Below are positions 20,186 to 28,791 of a stretch of 63,517 nucleotides of DNA, one piece after another. The position numbers were made by a program, and so were the translations under genes. The notes below the pieces were generated by a model that saw only the letters and a list, made by a program, of their open reading frames with translations, did not search any database and was not told where the DNA came from. Source of the stretch: Pseudomonas sp. GM48 (GTDB taxonomy: Bacteria > Pseudomonadota > Gammaproteobacteria > Pseudomonadales > Pseudomonadaceae); assembly GCF_000282335.1 (NCBI RefSeq), contig NZ_AKJM01000035.1, forward strand, positions 1 to 63,517, in the 5' to 3' direction. Position 1 is the first letter of the stretch. Each line of letters opens with the position of its first letter.

Positions 20186-21163
20186 TCAGCGAACCTGCAC
20201 CACCACTTTCCCGACCGCTTTACGCTGGCCAAGATCATTGATGGCCTGCGCCGCATTGCTCAATGGATACACCTGCGACACTAGCGGCTTCAGCTTGCCT
20301 TCAGCGAACCAGCCAAACAATTGCTGGAAGTTCGCGGCGTTGTCCTGCGGCTGGCGCTGGGCAAACGAGCCCCAGAACACGCCGAGTACTGCGGCGCCCT
20401 TGAGCAGCGCGAGGTTCACCGGCAGTTCGGGGATGCGGCCGCTGGCGAAGCCGACCACCAGCAGGCGGCCATTCCAGGCAATGGCGCGGATGGCCTGGTC
20501 GAACAGGTCGCCGCCGACCGGGTCGTAGATTACGTCGGCGCCCTGGCCGTCGGTCAGGCGTTTGATTTCGTCCTTGAGGCTGGTTTCGCTGTAGTTGATC
20601 AGTTCATCGGCACCGGCGGCCTTGGCCACGGCGAGTTTCTCCGCGCTGCTGGCCGCGGCGATGACCCGGGCACCCATGGCCTTGCCGATTTCCACCGCGG
20701 CCAGGCCGACACCGCCGGAGGCGCCGAGGACCAGCAGGGTTTCACCCGGTTGCAGGTTGCCGCGCTGCTTGAGGGCGTGCATCGAGGTGCCGTAGGTCAT
20801 GCTGAAGGCGGCGGCGGTGTTGAAGTCCATGGACGGCGGGATCGGCAACACGTTGTAGCCCGGCACGGCGACCTGTTCGGCAAAACTGCCCCAGCCGGTC
20901 AGGGCCATGACCCGGTCACCGACTTTCAAGTGGCCGACCTTCTCGCCCACGGCGCTGACCACGCCGGCCGCTTCACCGCCCGGCGAAAACGGGAAGGGCG
21001 GCTTGAACTGGTATTTGCCCTCGATGATCAGCGTGTCGGGGAAATTCACCCCGGCGGCGTGCACCTCCAGCAGGATTTCATTTTTCTTCGCGACAGGACT
21101 GGCGACGTCTTCCAGCACCAGCGATTCGGCAGGGCCGAAGGCTTTGCACAGCACGGCTTTCAT
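20186..21163 (-). CDS. NADPH:quinone oxidoreductase (MDR superfamily)
   Basis: A 325-residue medium-chain dehydrogenase/reductase without the catalytic-zinc cysteines. The N-terminal GroES-like domain has HAAGVNFPDTLIIEGKYQ, and the Rossmann fold shows VLGASGGVGLAAVEIGKAMG, both typical of quinone oxidoreductases (Qor). It probably reduces quinones or enoyl substrates with NADPH. The start at 21163 (MKAVLCKAFGP) matches family N-termini; a 30-residue upstream extension in frame does not. It lies divergent from the FliL-like gene. Confidence 0.9.
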   Translation of the reverse strand: MKAVLCKAFGPAESLVLEDVASPVAKKNEILLEVHAAGVNFPDTLIIEGKYQFKPPFPFSPGGEAAGVVSAVGEKVGHLKVGDRVMALTGWGSFAEQVAVPGYNVLPIPPSMDFNTAAAFSMTYGTSMHALKQRGNLQPGETLLVLGASGGVGLAAVEIGKAMGARVIAAASSAEKLAVAKAAGADELINYSETSLKDEIKRLTDGQGADVIYDPVGGDLFDQAIRAIAWNGRLLVVGFASGRIPELPVNLALLKGAAVLGVFWGSFAQRQPQDNAANFQQLFGWFAEGKLKPLVSQVYPLSNAAQAINDLGQRKAVGKVVVQVR

Positions 21164-21313
21164 CAGGGCTATTCCTTTGGGAGTGATGGCCGATAAGTGT
21201 AGGTGTGTGGGTCGATGGGTCAACGAGCATGCCCGGCCCTGATAGCCAGCCATAAGCTTGTGCTTGCATGGCGGGTCGTTATGCTAGGCCGCAAACCGGA
21301 TAAGGAGTGAATT

Positions 21314-21721
21314 GTGAAAGCGTGGATCATGTTGTTGCTGGCCCTGTCTCTGCCTGTGGCAGCAGTGGCCGAAGAAGCCAAAGAAGATGCAGCACCGAAG
21401 GTCAGCTACATCACCCTGAGCCCGCCGTTCGTGGGTAACTACGGGCTGGACGGCACGCCGAAACTCAAAGTCTACAAGGCTGATGTGGCATTGCGGGTGA
21501 CCGGTGACGAAGCTGCCAAGGCAGTGAAGGCCAATGAGCCGTTGATTCGCAATCAACTGGTCGCGCTGTTCGCCCAGCAGACCACCGAGACGATGAACAA
21601 CGTCGAGGCCAAGGAAAAGCTGCGTCAGGAAGCCCTGAAACAGACCCAGCAGGTGATGAACGATGAAACCGGCAAGCCGGTGATTGAGGATCTGTTGTTC
21701 AACAACCTGATTATTCAGTAA
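21314..21721 (+). CDS. FliL-like secreted protein outside a flagellar operon
   Basis: A 135-residue protein with an N-terminal signal peptide or anchor (residues 1-19, ending AVAEE) and a C-terminal FliL-like domain: VSYITLSPPFVGNYG, LKVYKADVALRVTG and NEPLIRNQLVALFAQQTTE are typical. True FliL modulates the flagellar stator. No flagellar gene is near and the cytoplasmic and membrane parts of FliL are short here, so this is a paralogue of unknown role. The start is GTG at 21314, six bases after a perfect AAGGAG at 21302-21307. Confidence 0.8.
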   Translation: MKAWIMLLLALSLPVAAVAEEAKEDAAPKVSYITLSPPFVGNYGLDGTPKLKVYKADVALRVTGDEAAKAVKANEPLIRNQLVALFAQQTTETMNNVEAKEKLRQEALKQTQQVMNDETGKPVIEDLLFNNLIIQ

Positions 21722-21740
21722 GTCTTCTAGCGCCTGTACC

Positions 21741-21817
21741 GGCCTCTTCGCGAGCAAGCCCGCTCCCACATTTGAAATGCATTCCAATGTGGGAGCGGGC
21801 TTGCTCGCGAAGAGGCC
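21741..21817. repeat. REPIN-like inverted pair, class A
   Basis: GGCCTCTTCGCGAGCAAGCC and its reverse complement flank a short loop that extends the dyad (ATTTGAAATGCATTCCAAT). It fills the space between the convergent FliL-like and EVE genes. Confidence 0.9.
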
Positions 21818-21836
21818 AGTCCAGGCGATAAATCAC

Positions 21837-22289
21837 TCAAGTCTTTAAGGCGATCACCGTCGCCCACTGCTCCGGCGTCACCGGCATCACCGAAAGCCGC
21901 GAGCCTTTCTGCACCAGTGGCATCTCGGCCAGTGCAGTCTGCTGCTTCAGGTAATCCAGTTTCAGCACCCGGGCAAACGTTTCGACATGCGCGACATCGA
22001 TCGCACTCCAGGCGTTTTTGTCCGGGGTGGCCTTCGGGTCAAAATAATGGCTCTGCGGCTCCAGTGCCGTCGGGTCCGGATACGCGGCTTCGACAATCCT
22101 GCCGACTCCGGCGATGCCCGGCTCAGGGCAGCTGGAATGATAGAAAAAGAACTCATCCCCCACTGCCATGGCCCGCAGGAAATTGCGTGCCTGATAGTTG
22201 CGAACCCCGTCCCAGCGCGCTTTGCCGAGCTTCTCCAGCCCCTTGATCGAGAGCTCGTCGGGCTCGGATTTCATCAGCCAATAGGCCAT
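21837..22289 (-). CDS. EVE domain protein
   Basis: A 150-residue single-domain protein of the PUA-like EVE family. It starts AYWLMKSEPDELSIKGLEKL, followed by WDGVRNYQARNFLRAMAVGD and FFYHSSCPEPGIAGVG, all typical. EVE domains bind modified bases in nucleic acids; stand-alone forms in proteobacteria have no settled role. The start at 22289 fits family N-termini; an in-frame upstream ATG adds 26 residues not found in the family. A small dyad at 22342-22356 lies just upstream. Confidence 0.9.
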   Translation of the reverse strand: MAYWLMKSEPDELSIKGLEKLGKARWDGVRNYQARNFLRAMAVGDEFFFYHSSCPEPGIAGVGRIVEAAYPDPTALEPQSHYFDPKATPDKNAWSAIDVAHVETFARVLKLDYLKQQTALAEMPLVQKGSRLSVMPVTPEQWATVIALKT

Positions 22290-22341
22290 GTCTTTTGCTC
22301 CTTGCGTGGTGATTGAGCAGCTTATCGGCAATTTTATGACA

Positions 22342-22356
22342 AACCGACAGTCGGTT
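22342..22356. promoter_or_regulatory. Short palindrome upstream of the EVE gene
   Basis: AACCGA-CAG-TCGGTT has perfect six-base arms, 53 bases before the EVE start. Size and symmetry resemble operators of TetR-type repressors. No such regulator is encoded nearby. Confidence 0.25.
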
Positions 22357-22484
22357 GACGTCAGCATTTGCGCAGCGGTTCACGTTGTCGCAAAATGCCG
22401 GCCTTTAAAGCTTGACGCTGCTGCACGGCCAACAAACGGAAACCGCTGCTGTCATCGTGTTGATATGCCTTTGGGGGGCAATCG

Positions 22485-22640
22485 ATGAAACGCAAACCGG
22501 ATTTACTATGGATTCTGGTCATTTTATTTGGCCTTGGCGTCGTGACCACTGGCTATGCCCAAAGCCTGTGGGCCAACAAGACCGATGCGCCGGTCGAGCT
22601 CGCGCAATTGCAGCAACAGTCGACAGCCTTCAAGCGCTGA
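22485..22640 (+). CDS. 51-residue predicted membrane protein
   Basis: A small open frame with ATG at 22485, stop TGA at 22638-22640, and a G-rich ribosome binding site (TTGGGGGG) about seven bases before it. The product starts MKRKP, has one hydrophobic segment at about residues 7-25 (DLLWILVILFGLGVVTTGYA), and ends in a polar Gln-rich tail. It could be a single-pass membrane protein or a secreted peptide with cleavage after TGYA. I do not recognise a family. It sits between the EVE gene and 5-formyl-THF cyclo-ligase, facing the latter 35 bases away. Confidence 0.65.
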   Translation: MKRKPDLLWILVILFGLGVVTTGYAQSLWANKTDAPVELAQLQQQSTAFKR

Positions 22641-22675
22641 TCCTGTTGTTTCGGCGCCGCTGATCGAAGTGGCGC

Positions 22676-23281
22676 CTAGCCTGCGTAATACCAGGCCTTG
22701 TCCGTCACCGTTCCTTGCAGCGGCACATCCCAGCTCGCCTGAGCCAATCGCCCCACTTTCTGACATTCATGGGCCAGCCCCAATAGCGTCGGCTTGCGCC
22801 AGCCGTTTCGTCGCGCCAGGTAGGCCAGGCTCCGATCGTAGAAGCCACCCCCCATCCCCAGGCGTCCGCCAACATCGTCAAAACCCACCAATGGCAACAG
22901 CACCAGATCCAGCGCCCAAATCTTGCGCTGCCGTGCGATGTTTGCCCGTGGTTCAAGAATACGGAAGCGGTTGGGTTTGAGTTTCTCTCCGGGCCGGATG
23001 CGCTGGAACACCATTTTGGTTCGCGGCCAGGCACTCAGCACCGGTAGATAGGTGGCCTTGCCCCGGCGTTGCGCGGCACGCAGCAACAGGCGCGGATCGA
23101 TTTCACCGTCGGTCGGCAGGTAGAGCGAGATGTGTCTGGCGCGGCGGAACAGCGGTTGCTGGGCCAATTGCTTGTACAGCCCGCGAGCAGCCCGGCGCTG
23201 CTGACTGGGTGTCAGTGCGCGGCGGGCCTTGCGCAGCATGCGTCGAAGTTGCGGGCGGGGAAGCAGCGCAGGTTCGGTCAT
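22676..23281 (-). CDS. ygfA: 5-formyltetrahydrofolate cyclo-ligase
   Basis: A 201-residue enzyme that converts 5-formyl-THF to 5,10-methenyl-THF with ATP. Family motifs are visible: LYLPTDGEIDPRLLLRAA and GRLGMGGGFYDRSLAYLARR, the latter holding the folate and phosphate-binding residues. It is slightly longer than the E. coli enzyme (182 residues). It lies directly downstream of 6S RNA on the same strand, the arrangement conserved in gamma-proteobacteria (ssrS-ygfA), although here a hairpin terminator lies between them. Confidence 0.95.
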   Translation of the reverse strand: MTEPALLPRPQLRRMLRKARRALTPSQQRRAARGLYKQLAQQPLFRRARHISLYLPTDGEIDPRLLLRAAQRRGKATYLPVLSAWPRTKMVFQRIRPGEKLKPNRFRILEPRANIARQRKIWALDLVLLPLVGFDDVGGRLGMGGGFYDRSLAYLARRNGWRKPTLLGLAHECQKVGRLAQASWDVPLQGTVTDKAWYYAG

Positions 23282-23320
23282 GGATTCGGGCTTCGGCAGG
23301 GCAGGTACATAAATCGTACC

Positions 23321-23358
23321 CGTAAAAACGCCGATGCCGGTATTTAAACCGGCATCGG
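23321..23358 (-). terminator. Hairpin terminator after 6S RNA
   Basis: CCGATGCCGG and CCGGCATCGG (23331-23358) pair around an AT-rich loop. On the minus strand the stem is followed by CGTTTTTAC. It ends 6S RNA transcription or attenuates read-through into the cyclo-ligase gene. Confidence 0.8.
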
Positions 23359-23365
23359 ACTGGAA

Positions 23366-23545
23366 TCAGGCTCCCCGAATGTGTCGCTGTCGACTTAGCC
23401 CTTGAACCCGAAAGTTCAAGGTGGAAGATGCAGTAAGCTTTAAGGCTTTCCGTCTAGCGGACATGCACACCAGCCCAACGTGCAACTTCCAGGGTATAGC
23501 AAATCGGCTCAGGGACATCGCCAACTGGCAAGCACCCCAGGGAGT
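23366..23545 (-). ncRNA. ssrS: 6S RNA
   Basis: Read on the minus strand, this 180-base stretch carries the known 6S landmarks in order: CCCTGAGCCGAT, a central bulge, GCATGTCCG, GGAAAGCCTTAAA, CCACCTTGAACTTTCGGGTTC-type hairpin, and closing arms CTCCC...GGGGAG. 6S RNA mimics an open promoter and binds the housekeeping RNA polymerase holoenzyme in stationary phase. Its position between zapA and 5-formyl-THF cyclo-ligase is the conserved one. TATACT at 23557-23552 (minus strand) is a good -10 box, placing the start at about 23545. The exact ends are estimates. Confidence 0.93.
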
Positions 23546-23551
23546 GAAGGC

Positions 23552-23557
23552 AGTATA
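23552..23557 (-). promoter_or_regulatory. -10 element of 6S RNA
   Basis: TATACT on the minus strand lies 6-7 bases before the inferred 5' end of 6S RNA. No strong -35 box is seen 17 bases upstream. Confidence 0.6.
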
Positions 23558-23576
23558 CCGCAAGCGGCGACGTGAA

Positions 23577-23894
23577 TCAGCCTTTGGTGACGTCCGGATC
23601 GGTGGCGAGCGCCAGATCGACGCGATCGAGCAGGTCGCGCACCTGTTCGCGGGTCGAGCCGCTGGCCTGGATATCCGGGCGCTCTTCCTTGTGCAGCAGG
23701 TCATGGGTGATGTTCAGCGCAGCCATCACGGCGATGCGGTCGGCGCCAATGACTTTGCCGCTGCTGCGGATCTCGCGCATCTTGCCGTCCAGATAACGGG
23801 CGGCGCTGACCAGATTGCTGCGCTCTTCCTGAGGACAGATGATCGAATACTCTTTGTCGAGGATCTGCACGGTGACGCTATTGCTTGAACTCAT
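23577..23894 (-). CDS. zapA: Cell division protein ZapA
   Basis: A 105-residue cytoplasmic protein that bundles FtsZ filaments at the division site. The N-terminal domain reads NSVTVQILDKEYSIICPQEE, as in ZapA, followed by the LVSAARYLDGKMREIR helix and a C-terminal coiled coil. Its ATG at 23894 overlaps the stop of the upstream coiled-coil gene by four bases, so the two are coupled. 6S RNA follows immediately downstream. Confidence 0.95.
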   Translation of the reverse strand: MSSSNSVTVQILDKEYSIICPQEERSNLVSAARYLDGKMREIRSSGKVIGADRIAVMAALNITHDLLHKEERPDIQASGSTREQVRDLLDRVDLALATDPDVTKG

Positions 23895-24109
23895 GAGTCT
23901 TGCTCCAGGGCCTTGAGGCGCGAAATCATCGATTCGACCTTACGCCGGGCGATTTCGTTTTTTTCAATGAGGTGCGCGCGTTCCTCGCGCCAGGTCTTTT
24001 CCTGAGCTAGTAAGAGTCCATTTTGACTCTTAAGTTGCTCGACTCGGGTAATCAGTAGTTCGAGTCTGGCCATCAGCGCTTGCAGATCGGTGTCTTCCAT
24101 TGTGTTCAC
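23891..24109 (-). CDS. TIGR02449-type small coiled-coil protein (ZapB-like)
   Basis: A 72-residue protein that is almost entirely heptad-like coiled coil (LQALMARLELLITRVEQLKS and on). It fits the TIGR02449 family of small proteins encoded just before zapA, functionally likened to ZapB, the ZapA partner in the division ring. Translational overlap with zapA supports a division role; direct evidence is lacking, so no symbol is given. It is the first gene of the two-gene unit, and a class B repeat lies upstream. Confidence 0.85.
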   Translation of the reverse strand: MNTMEDTDLQALMARLELLITRVEQLKSQNGLLLAQEKTWREERAHLIEKNEIARRKVESMISRLKALEQDS

Positions 24110-24128
24110 TGTCTGATGGGGGGCGGAC

Positions 24129-24229
24129 TGTAGGAGCGAGCTTGCTCGCGATGAACCCGAGAACGCCGCGGAGTGTCAGGTACCCAGCGTTATCGTTGGC
24201 GACCATCGCGAGCAAGCTCGCTCCTACAG
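24129..24229. repeat. REPIN-like inverted pair, class B
   Basis: TGTAGGAGCGAGCTTGCTCG starts the left arm and its reverse complement ends at 24228. It lies between the divergent zapB-like and ygfB genes. Confidence 0.9.
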
Positions 24230-24294
24230 GGGTAGTCGATGTAGGATACAAGGCCTTCATTCTAGACATAGCGCCGTCTGGCGCCTAGCTGCCC

Positions 24295-24852
24295 ATGACC
24301 ATTCAGAATTCCCCGTACCAAGCCTTCGCCACCCTGCTGACTTCCAGTGGTCACAATGTCTCGCCTGCCGAACTGCACGGCCTGCTGCTCGGCCGCAGCT
24401 GCGCCGGCGCCGGTTTCGATGCCGAAGGCTGGCTGATCGACGCCGCCGAACTACTCGAAAGCGAGCCACAGGACAATGTTCGCAGCGCCCTGATCGGCCT
24501 GCAAGAGATGGTAAAAGGCGAGCTCACCGGCGATGACGTGACCGTCGTGCTGTTGCTGCCGACCGACGACGCGCCGCTGACTGATCGCGCCGCTGCGCTG
24601 GGCCAATGGTGCCAGGGTTTCCTCAGCGGTTTCGGCCTGAACTGCCGTGACAGCAGCGCCCTGAGCACCGAGGCCACCGAAGTGCTGCAGGACCTGGCGG
24701 CCATTTCCCAGGTGCAAGACGCGCTGGAAGAGTCCGACGACGGTGAAAACGACTACATGGAAGTCATGGAGTACCTGCGCGTCGCACCGCTGTTGCTGTT
24801 CTCCGAGACCAAAAAAGACGTGCCGGCCGCCGCCAAACCGTCGCTGCACTAA
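24295..24852 (+). CDS. YecA/YgfB family protein (UPF0149)
   Basis: A 185-residue acidic cytoplasmic protein of the UPF0149 family. Visible are the conserved start [31 protein letters not shown] and the C-terminal [15 protein letters not shown]. In P. aeruginosa YgfB has been tied to control of the ampDh3 amidase gene and beta-lactam resistance; whether this orthologue does the same is inference. It starts the ygfB-pepP-ubiH-ubiI run and precedes pepP by 27 bases, so it is probably co-transcribed. Confidence 0.9.
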   Translation: MTIQNSPYQAFATLLTSSGHNVSPAELHGLLLGRSCAGAGFDAEGWLIDAAELLESEPQDNVRSALIGLQEMVKGELTGDDVTVVLLLPTDDAPLTDRAAALGQWCQGFLSGFGLNCRDSSALSTEATEVLQDLAAISQVQDALEESDDGENDYMEVMEYLRVAPLLLFSETKKDVPAAAKPSLH

Positions 24853-24879
24853 TCGTTTGCCAGGGAACGCCATCTGCCC

Positions 24880-26214
24880 ATGATCCATATCCCGAAATCG
24901 GAATACAGCCGTCGCCGCAAGGCCCTGATGGCGCAGATGGAACCCAACAGCATTGCCATCCTGCCCGCCGCCGCGGTGGCCATTCGTAACCGCGACGTCG
25001 AGCACGTTTACCGTCAGGACAGCGACTTCCAGTACCTCAGTGGTTTTCCCGAGCCCCAGGCTGTACTGGTGTTGATACCGGGCCGGGTGCATGGGGAATA
25101 CATTCTGTTCTGCCGCGAGCGCAATGCCGAGCGCGAGCTGTGGGATGGCCTGCGTGCCGGGCAAGAAGGCGCGATCCGCGACTTCGGTGCTGACGACGCC
25201 TTTCCAATCACCGATATCGACGACATCCTGCCGGGTTTGATCGAAGGCCGTGACCGGGTGTATTCGGCCATGGGCAGCAACCCCGAATTCGACCGCCACC
25301 TGATGGAGTGGATCAACGTGATCCGCTCCAAGGCCAACCTCGGTGCCCAGCCGCCGAACGAATTCGTTGCCCTGGATCATCTGCTTCACGACATGCGCCT
25401 GTATAAATCGGCGGCAGAAGTGAAGGTGATGCGCGAGGCAGCACGGATTTCCGCCCGGGCGCATGTGCGGGCGATGCAAGCCTGTCGCGCCGGGTTGCAC
25501 GAGTTCAGCCTGGAAGCCGAGCTCGATTACGAGTTCCGCAAGGGTGGGGCGAAGATGCCGGCCTACGGGTCGATCGTCGCGGCGGGGCGCAACAGCTGCA
25601 TCCTGCATTACCAACAGAATGACGCGACGCTCAAGGACGGTGACCTGGTGCTGATCGACGCCGGTTGCGAGATCGACTGCTACGCCAGCGACATCACCCG
25701 GACCTTTCCGGTCAGCGGCAAGTATTCAGCGGAACAGAAAGCGATTTACGAATTGGTGCTGGCTTCCCAGGAGGCCGCCTTTGCCGAAATCGCCCCGAAC
25801 AAAAACTGGAACCAGGCGCATGAAGCGACGGTCCGGGTCATAACGGCCGGGCTGGTCAAGCTCGGGCTGCTCCAGGGCGACGTTGACGAACTGATCGCCA
25901 GCGAAGCCTACAAAGCGTTTTACATGCACCGCGCCGGTCACTGGCTGGGCATGGATGTGCATGACGTCGGCGAGTACAAGGTCGGCGGCGAGTGGCGCGT
26001 GCTGGAAGTCGGCATGGCGCTGACCGTGGAGCCGGGGATCTACATCGCCCCGGACAACCAGAATGTGGCGAAGAAATGGCGCGGCATTGGCGTGCGCATC
26101 GAGGACGACGTAGTGGTCACCAAAACCGGCTGTGAAATATTGACGGGCGGCGTGCCGAAAACCGTCGCCGAGATCGAGGCCCTGATGGCCGCCGCGCGGA
26201 CACAAGCGGCATGA
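24880..26214 (+). CDS. pepP: Xaa-Pro aminopeptidase (aminopeptidase P)
   Basis: A 444-residue dimanganese peptidase that removes N-terminal residues preceding proline. The five metal ligands are in place: D260, D271, H354, E384 and E408, in LIDAGCEIDCYASDITRTF, HWLGMDVHDVG, TVEPGIYI and VRIEDDVVVT. The N-terminal creatinase-like domain spans residues 1-170. Its stop overlaps the start of ubiH by four bases, giving translational coupling. The position between ygfB and ubiH is the same as in E. coli. Confidence 0.97.
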   Translation: MIHIPKSEYSRRRKALMAQMEPNSIAILPAAAVAIRNRDVEHVYRQDSDFQYLSGFPEPQAVLVLIPGRVHGEYILFCRERNAERELWDGLRAGQEGAIRDFGADDAFPITDIDDILPGLIEGRDRVYSAMGSNPEFDRHLMEWINVIRSKANLGAQPPNEFVALDHLLHDMRLYKSAAEVKVMREAARISARAHVRAMQACRAGLHEFSLEAELDYEFRKGGAKMPAYGSIVAAGRNSCILHYQQNDATLKDGDLVLIDAGCEIDCYASDITRTFPVSGKYSAEQKAIYELVLASQEAAFAEIAPNKNWNQAHEATVRVITAGLVKLGLLQGDVDELIASEAYKAFYMHRAGHWLGMDVHDVGEYKVGGEWRVLEVGMALTVEPGIYIAPDNQNVAKKWRGIGVRIEDDVVVTKTGCEILTGGVPKTVAEIEALMAAARTQAA

Positions 26215-27398
26215 GTCGAGTCAATCTGGCAATCATCGGTGGCGGCCTCGTTGGTGCGAGCCTGGCGCTGGCCTTGCAGGCCGGCGCCAAGGCCCGAGGC
26301 TGGAAGATCGTGCTGATCGAGCCGTTCGCCCCTGGCGATACGTATCAACCAAGTTACGATGCCCGCTCTTCGGCGTTGTCCTTTGGCTCGCGGCAGATTT
26401 ATCAACGGCTAGGCGTCTGGCAGGAAGTCTCCCGTCGCGCCGAGCCGATCAAGCAGATTCATGTTTCCGACCGTGGGCGCTTCTCCACCGCCCGATTGTC
26501 GGCGATGGAAGAGGGTGTTCCAGCGCTGGGTTATGTCGTTGAAAACGCCTGGCTCGGCCAATGCCTGTGGCAAGGCCTGGACAAGGACGTGATCAGTTGG
26601 CGCTGTCCGGCGGAAGTCACCCGCATGGAGCCGCTGACCGATGGCTATCGCCTGACCCTAAACGATGAAACCACCCTGGAGTGCGATCTTGCGGTACTCG
26701 CCGATGGCGGTCGTTCCGGCCTGCGTGAGCAACTGGGGATCGGCATCCGCAAGCGTCCGTACAACCAGAGCGCACTGATCGCCAACATCACCCCAAGTGA
26801 GTCTCACAACGGCATGGCCTTCGAGCGTTTCACCGACGAAGGCCCGATGGCGTTGCTGCCGCTGCCGGAAAACCGCTGCGCGCTGGTCTGGACCCGCCTG
26901 GGCATGGACGCGCAACGCCTGGCGGCCCTCGATGAGCGCAACTTCCTCAGCGAGTTGCAGGGTGTGTTCGGCTATCGTCTCGGCACGTTGAAACAGGTCG
27001 GTGCGCGGCATCTGTATCCGCTGACGCTGGTCGAGGCCGAGGAGCAGGTACGTCCGCATCTGGCGGTCCTCGGCAACGCGGCACACAGCCTGCATCCGAT
27101 CGCAGGCCAAGGGTTCAATCTGTCCCTGCGCGATGCCCAGGCCCTGGCCGATGCCTTGCTCGCCAGCGAAAAGCCCTTGGGCGACTTCGCCACGTTGCAA
27201 GCCTATCGCGAACGCCAGCGTCTCGATCAGAACCTCACCGTAGGCTTCTCCGATCGGGTCACGCGCCTGTTCGGCAGTACCCAGCCGCTGGTGTCCCTGG
27301 GGCGTAACATCGGCTTGCTCGGGCTCGATCTGTTGCCACCGGCCAAACGCTGGTTTGCCCGGCAGGCGATGGGCCTGGGTACCCGTCCAGATGCGTAA
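26211..27398 (+). CDS. ubiH: 2-octaprenyl-6-methoxyphenyl hydroxylase UbiH
   Basis: A 395-residue FAD monooxygenase that hydroxylates the ubiquinone ring. The dinucleotide-binding motif is LAIIGGGLVGASLALALQAG, the DG motif VLADGGRSGLRE, and the GD motif LGNAAHSLHPIAGQGFNLSL. Note that this last motif begins GNAAHS rather than the usual GDAAHS. The start overlaps pepP by four bases. A second paralogous hydroxylase follows 150 bases later, as in E. coli (ubiH-ubiI). Confidence 0.93.
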   Translation: MSRVNLAIIGGGLVGASLALALQAGAKARGWKIVLIEPFAPGDTYQPSYDARSSALSFGSRQIYQRLGVWQEVSRRAEPIKQIHVSDRGRFSTARLSAMEEGVPALGYVVENAWLGQCLWQGLDKDVISWRCPAEVTRMEPLTDGYRLTLNDETTLECDLAVLADGGRSGLREQLGIGIRKRPYNQSALIANITPSESHNGMAFERFTDEGPMALLPLPENRCALVWTRLGMDAQRLAALDERNFLSELQGVFGYRLGTLKQVGARHLYPLTLVEAEEQVRPHLAVLGNAAHSLHPIAGQGFNLSLRDAQALADALLASEKPLGDFATLQAYRERQRLDQNLTVGFSDRVTRLFGSTQPLVSLGRNIGLLGLDLLPPAKRWFARQAMGLGTRPDA

Positions 27399-27548
27399 CT
27401 GGTTGATCCTCCGGTTCGGCAAGGCGCGATTGATAAAAATACCTGCCGCAATTGCAGGTCGACATTCATGACGGCGCCGGCCACCCTGGCGCGGGTCGGG
27501 AAAACCCTTTACGTGCGGCTCAAGCCGCAAGAGAGACAGGCTTAAAGC

Positions 27549-28772
27549 ATGGAAATGCGTGCAGATCTGCTGATTGTCGGAGCCGGAATGGTCGGCAGCG
27601 CCCTGGCGCTGGCGTTGCAGAACAGCGGGCTGGAAGTCCTGCTGCTGGACGGCAGCCCCATGAGTGTCAAACCCTTCAACGCTCAGGCCGCGTTTGAGCC
27701 TCGCGTGAGCGCCTTGTCGGCTGCCAGCCAGCGGATTCTCGAACGCCTTGGCGTCTGGGACGGCATCGCCGGGCGGCGCAGCAGCCCCTACACCGACATG
27801 CAGGTCTGGGATGGCAGCGGCACCGGGCAAATCCACTTCTCGGCGGCCAGCGTGCACGCCGAGGTGCTGGGGCATATCGTCGAAAACCGAGTGGTCCAGG
27901 ATGCCTTGCTTGACCGCTTGCACGACTGTGACCTGGGGTTGCTGGCCAATGCACGGCTGGAACAGATGCGCCGCTCCGGCGATGACTGGCTGCTGACCCT
28001 GGCCGATGGCCGCACCCTGCGCGCACCGCTGGTGATCGCGGCGGATGGCGCCAACTCGGCAGTGCGGCGCCTGGCCGGGGTCGCGACCCGCGAATGGGAT
28101 TATCTGCACCATGCCATCGTCACCAGCGTGCGTTGTGCCAAACCGCATCAGATGACAGCCTGGCAGCGCTTTACCGACAATGGTCCGTTGGCGTTTCTGC
28201 CACTTGAGCGCGACGGACAACAGGATTGGTGTTCGATCGTCTGGTCGACCACGCCCGGCGAAGCCGAACGTCTGATGGCGATGGATGAGCAAGGCTTCTG
28301 CAAGGAGCTGGAGCGGGCCTTCGAAGGTCGGCTCGGCGAAGTGCTGAGCGCCGACCCGCGCCTGTGTGTGCCCCTGCGCCAGCGGCATGCCAAGCGATAT
28401 GTGGCTGAAGGCCTGGCATTGATCGGCGACGCCGCCCACACCATTCACCCGTTGGCCGGGCAGGGTGTGAATCTCGGATTCCTCGATGCCGCCGTACTGG
28501 CCGACGTGTTGCTGCAAGCGGCAACCCGTGGCGAACGCCTGGCGGATGTGAAAGTCCTCAGCCGTTACGAGCGTCGGCGCATGCCCCACAACCTGGCGCT
28601 GATGGCGGCGATGGAAGGCTTCGAGCGGTTGTTCCAGGCGGATCCGTTGCCGGTGCGCTGGTTGCGTAACACCGGGTTGAAAATGGTTGAGAAAATGCCC
28701 GAAGCCAAGGCGTTGTTCGTGCGTGAAGCGCTGGGGTTGACCGGGGATTTGCCGGCACTCGCCAAGCCCTGA
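27549..28772 (+). CDS. ubiI: UbiI-type ubiquinone FAD monooxygenase
   Basis: A 407-residue flavin monooxygenase paralogous to UbiH. Visible are LLIVGAGMVGSALALALQNS, VIAADGANSAVRRLAG and GDAAHTIHPLAGQGVNLGFL. By position after ubiH it corresponds to ubiI (visC), which hydroxylates carbon 5 of the ring; some pseudomonads use this or Coq7 for other positions, so the exact carbon is uncertain. The 150-base gap before it holds two small hairpins (near 27440-27463 and 27514-27528), and GAGAGACAGG precedes the ATG. It ends at a class A repeat. Confidence 0.88.
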   Translation: MEMRADLLIVGAGMVGSALALALQNSGLEVLLLDGSPMSVKPFNAQAAFEPRVSALSAASQRILERLGVWDGIAGRRSSPYTDMQVWDGSGTGQIHFSAASVHAEVLGHIVENRVVQDALLDRLHDCDLGLLANARLEQMRRSGDDWLLTLADGRTLRAPLVIAADGANSAVRRLAGVATREWDYLHHAIVTSVRCAKPHQMTAWQRFTDNGPLAFLPLERDGQQDWCSIVWSTTPGEAERLMAMDEQGFCKELERAFEGRLGEVLSADPRLCVPLRQRHAKRYVAEGLALIGDAAHTIHPLAGQGVNLGFLDAAVLADVLLQAATRGERLADVKVLSRYERRRMPHNLALMAAMEGFERLFQADPLPVRWLRNTGLKMVEKMPEAKALFVREALGLTGDLPALAKP

Positions 28773-28791
28773 TTTCTGCGTTGAGGTTGCT

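Noticed and set aside
26211..27398. UbiH inactivated by the GNAAHS change
   Set aside because: Asn in place of Asp occurs in this motif in several related hydroxylases and the frame is otherwise intact, so I do not call a defect.
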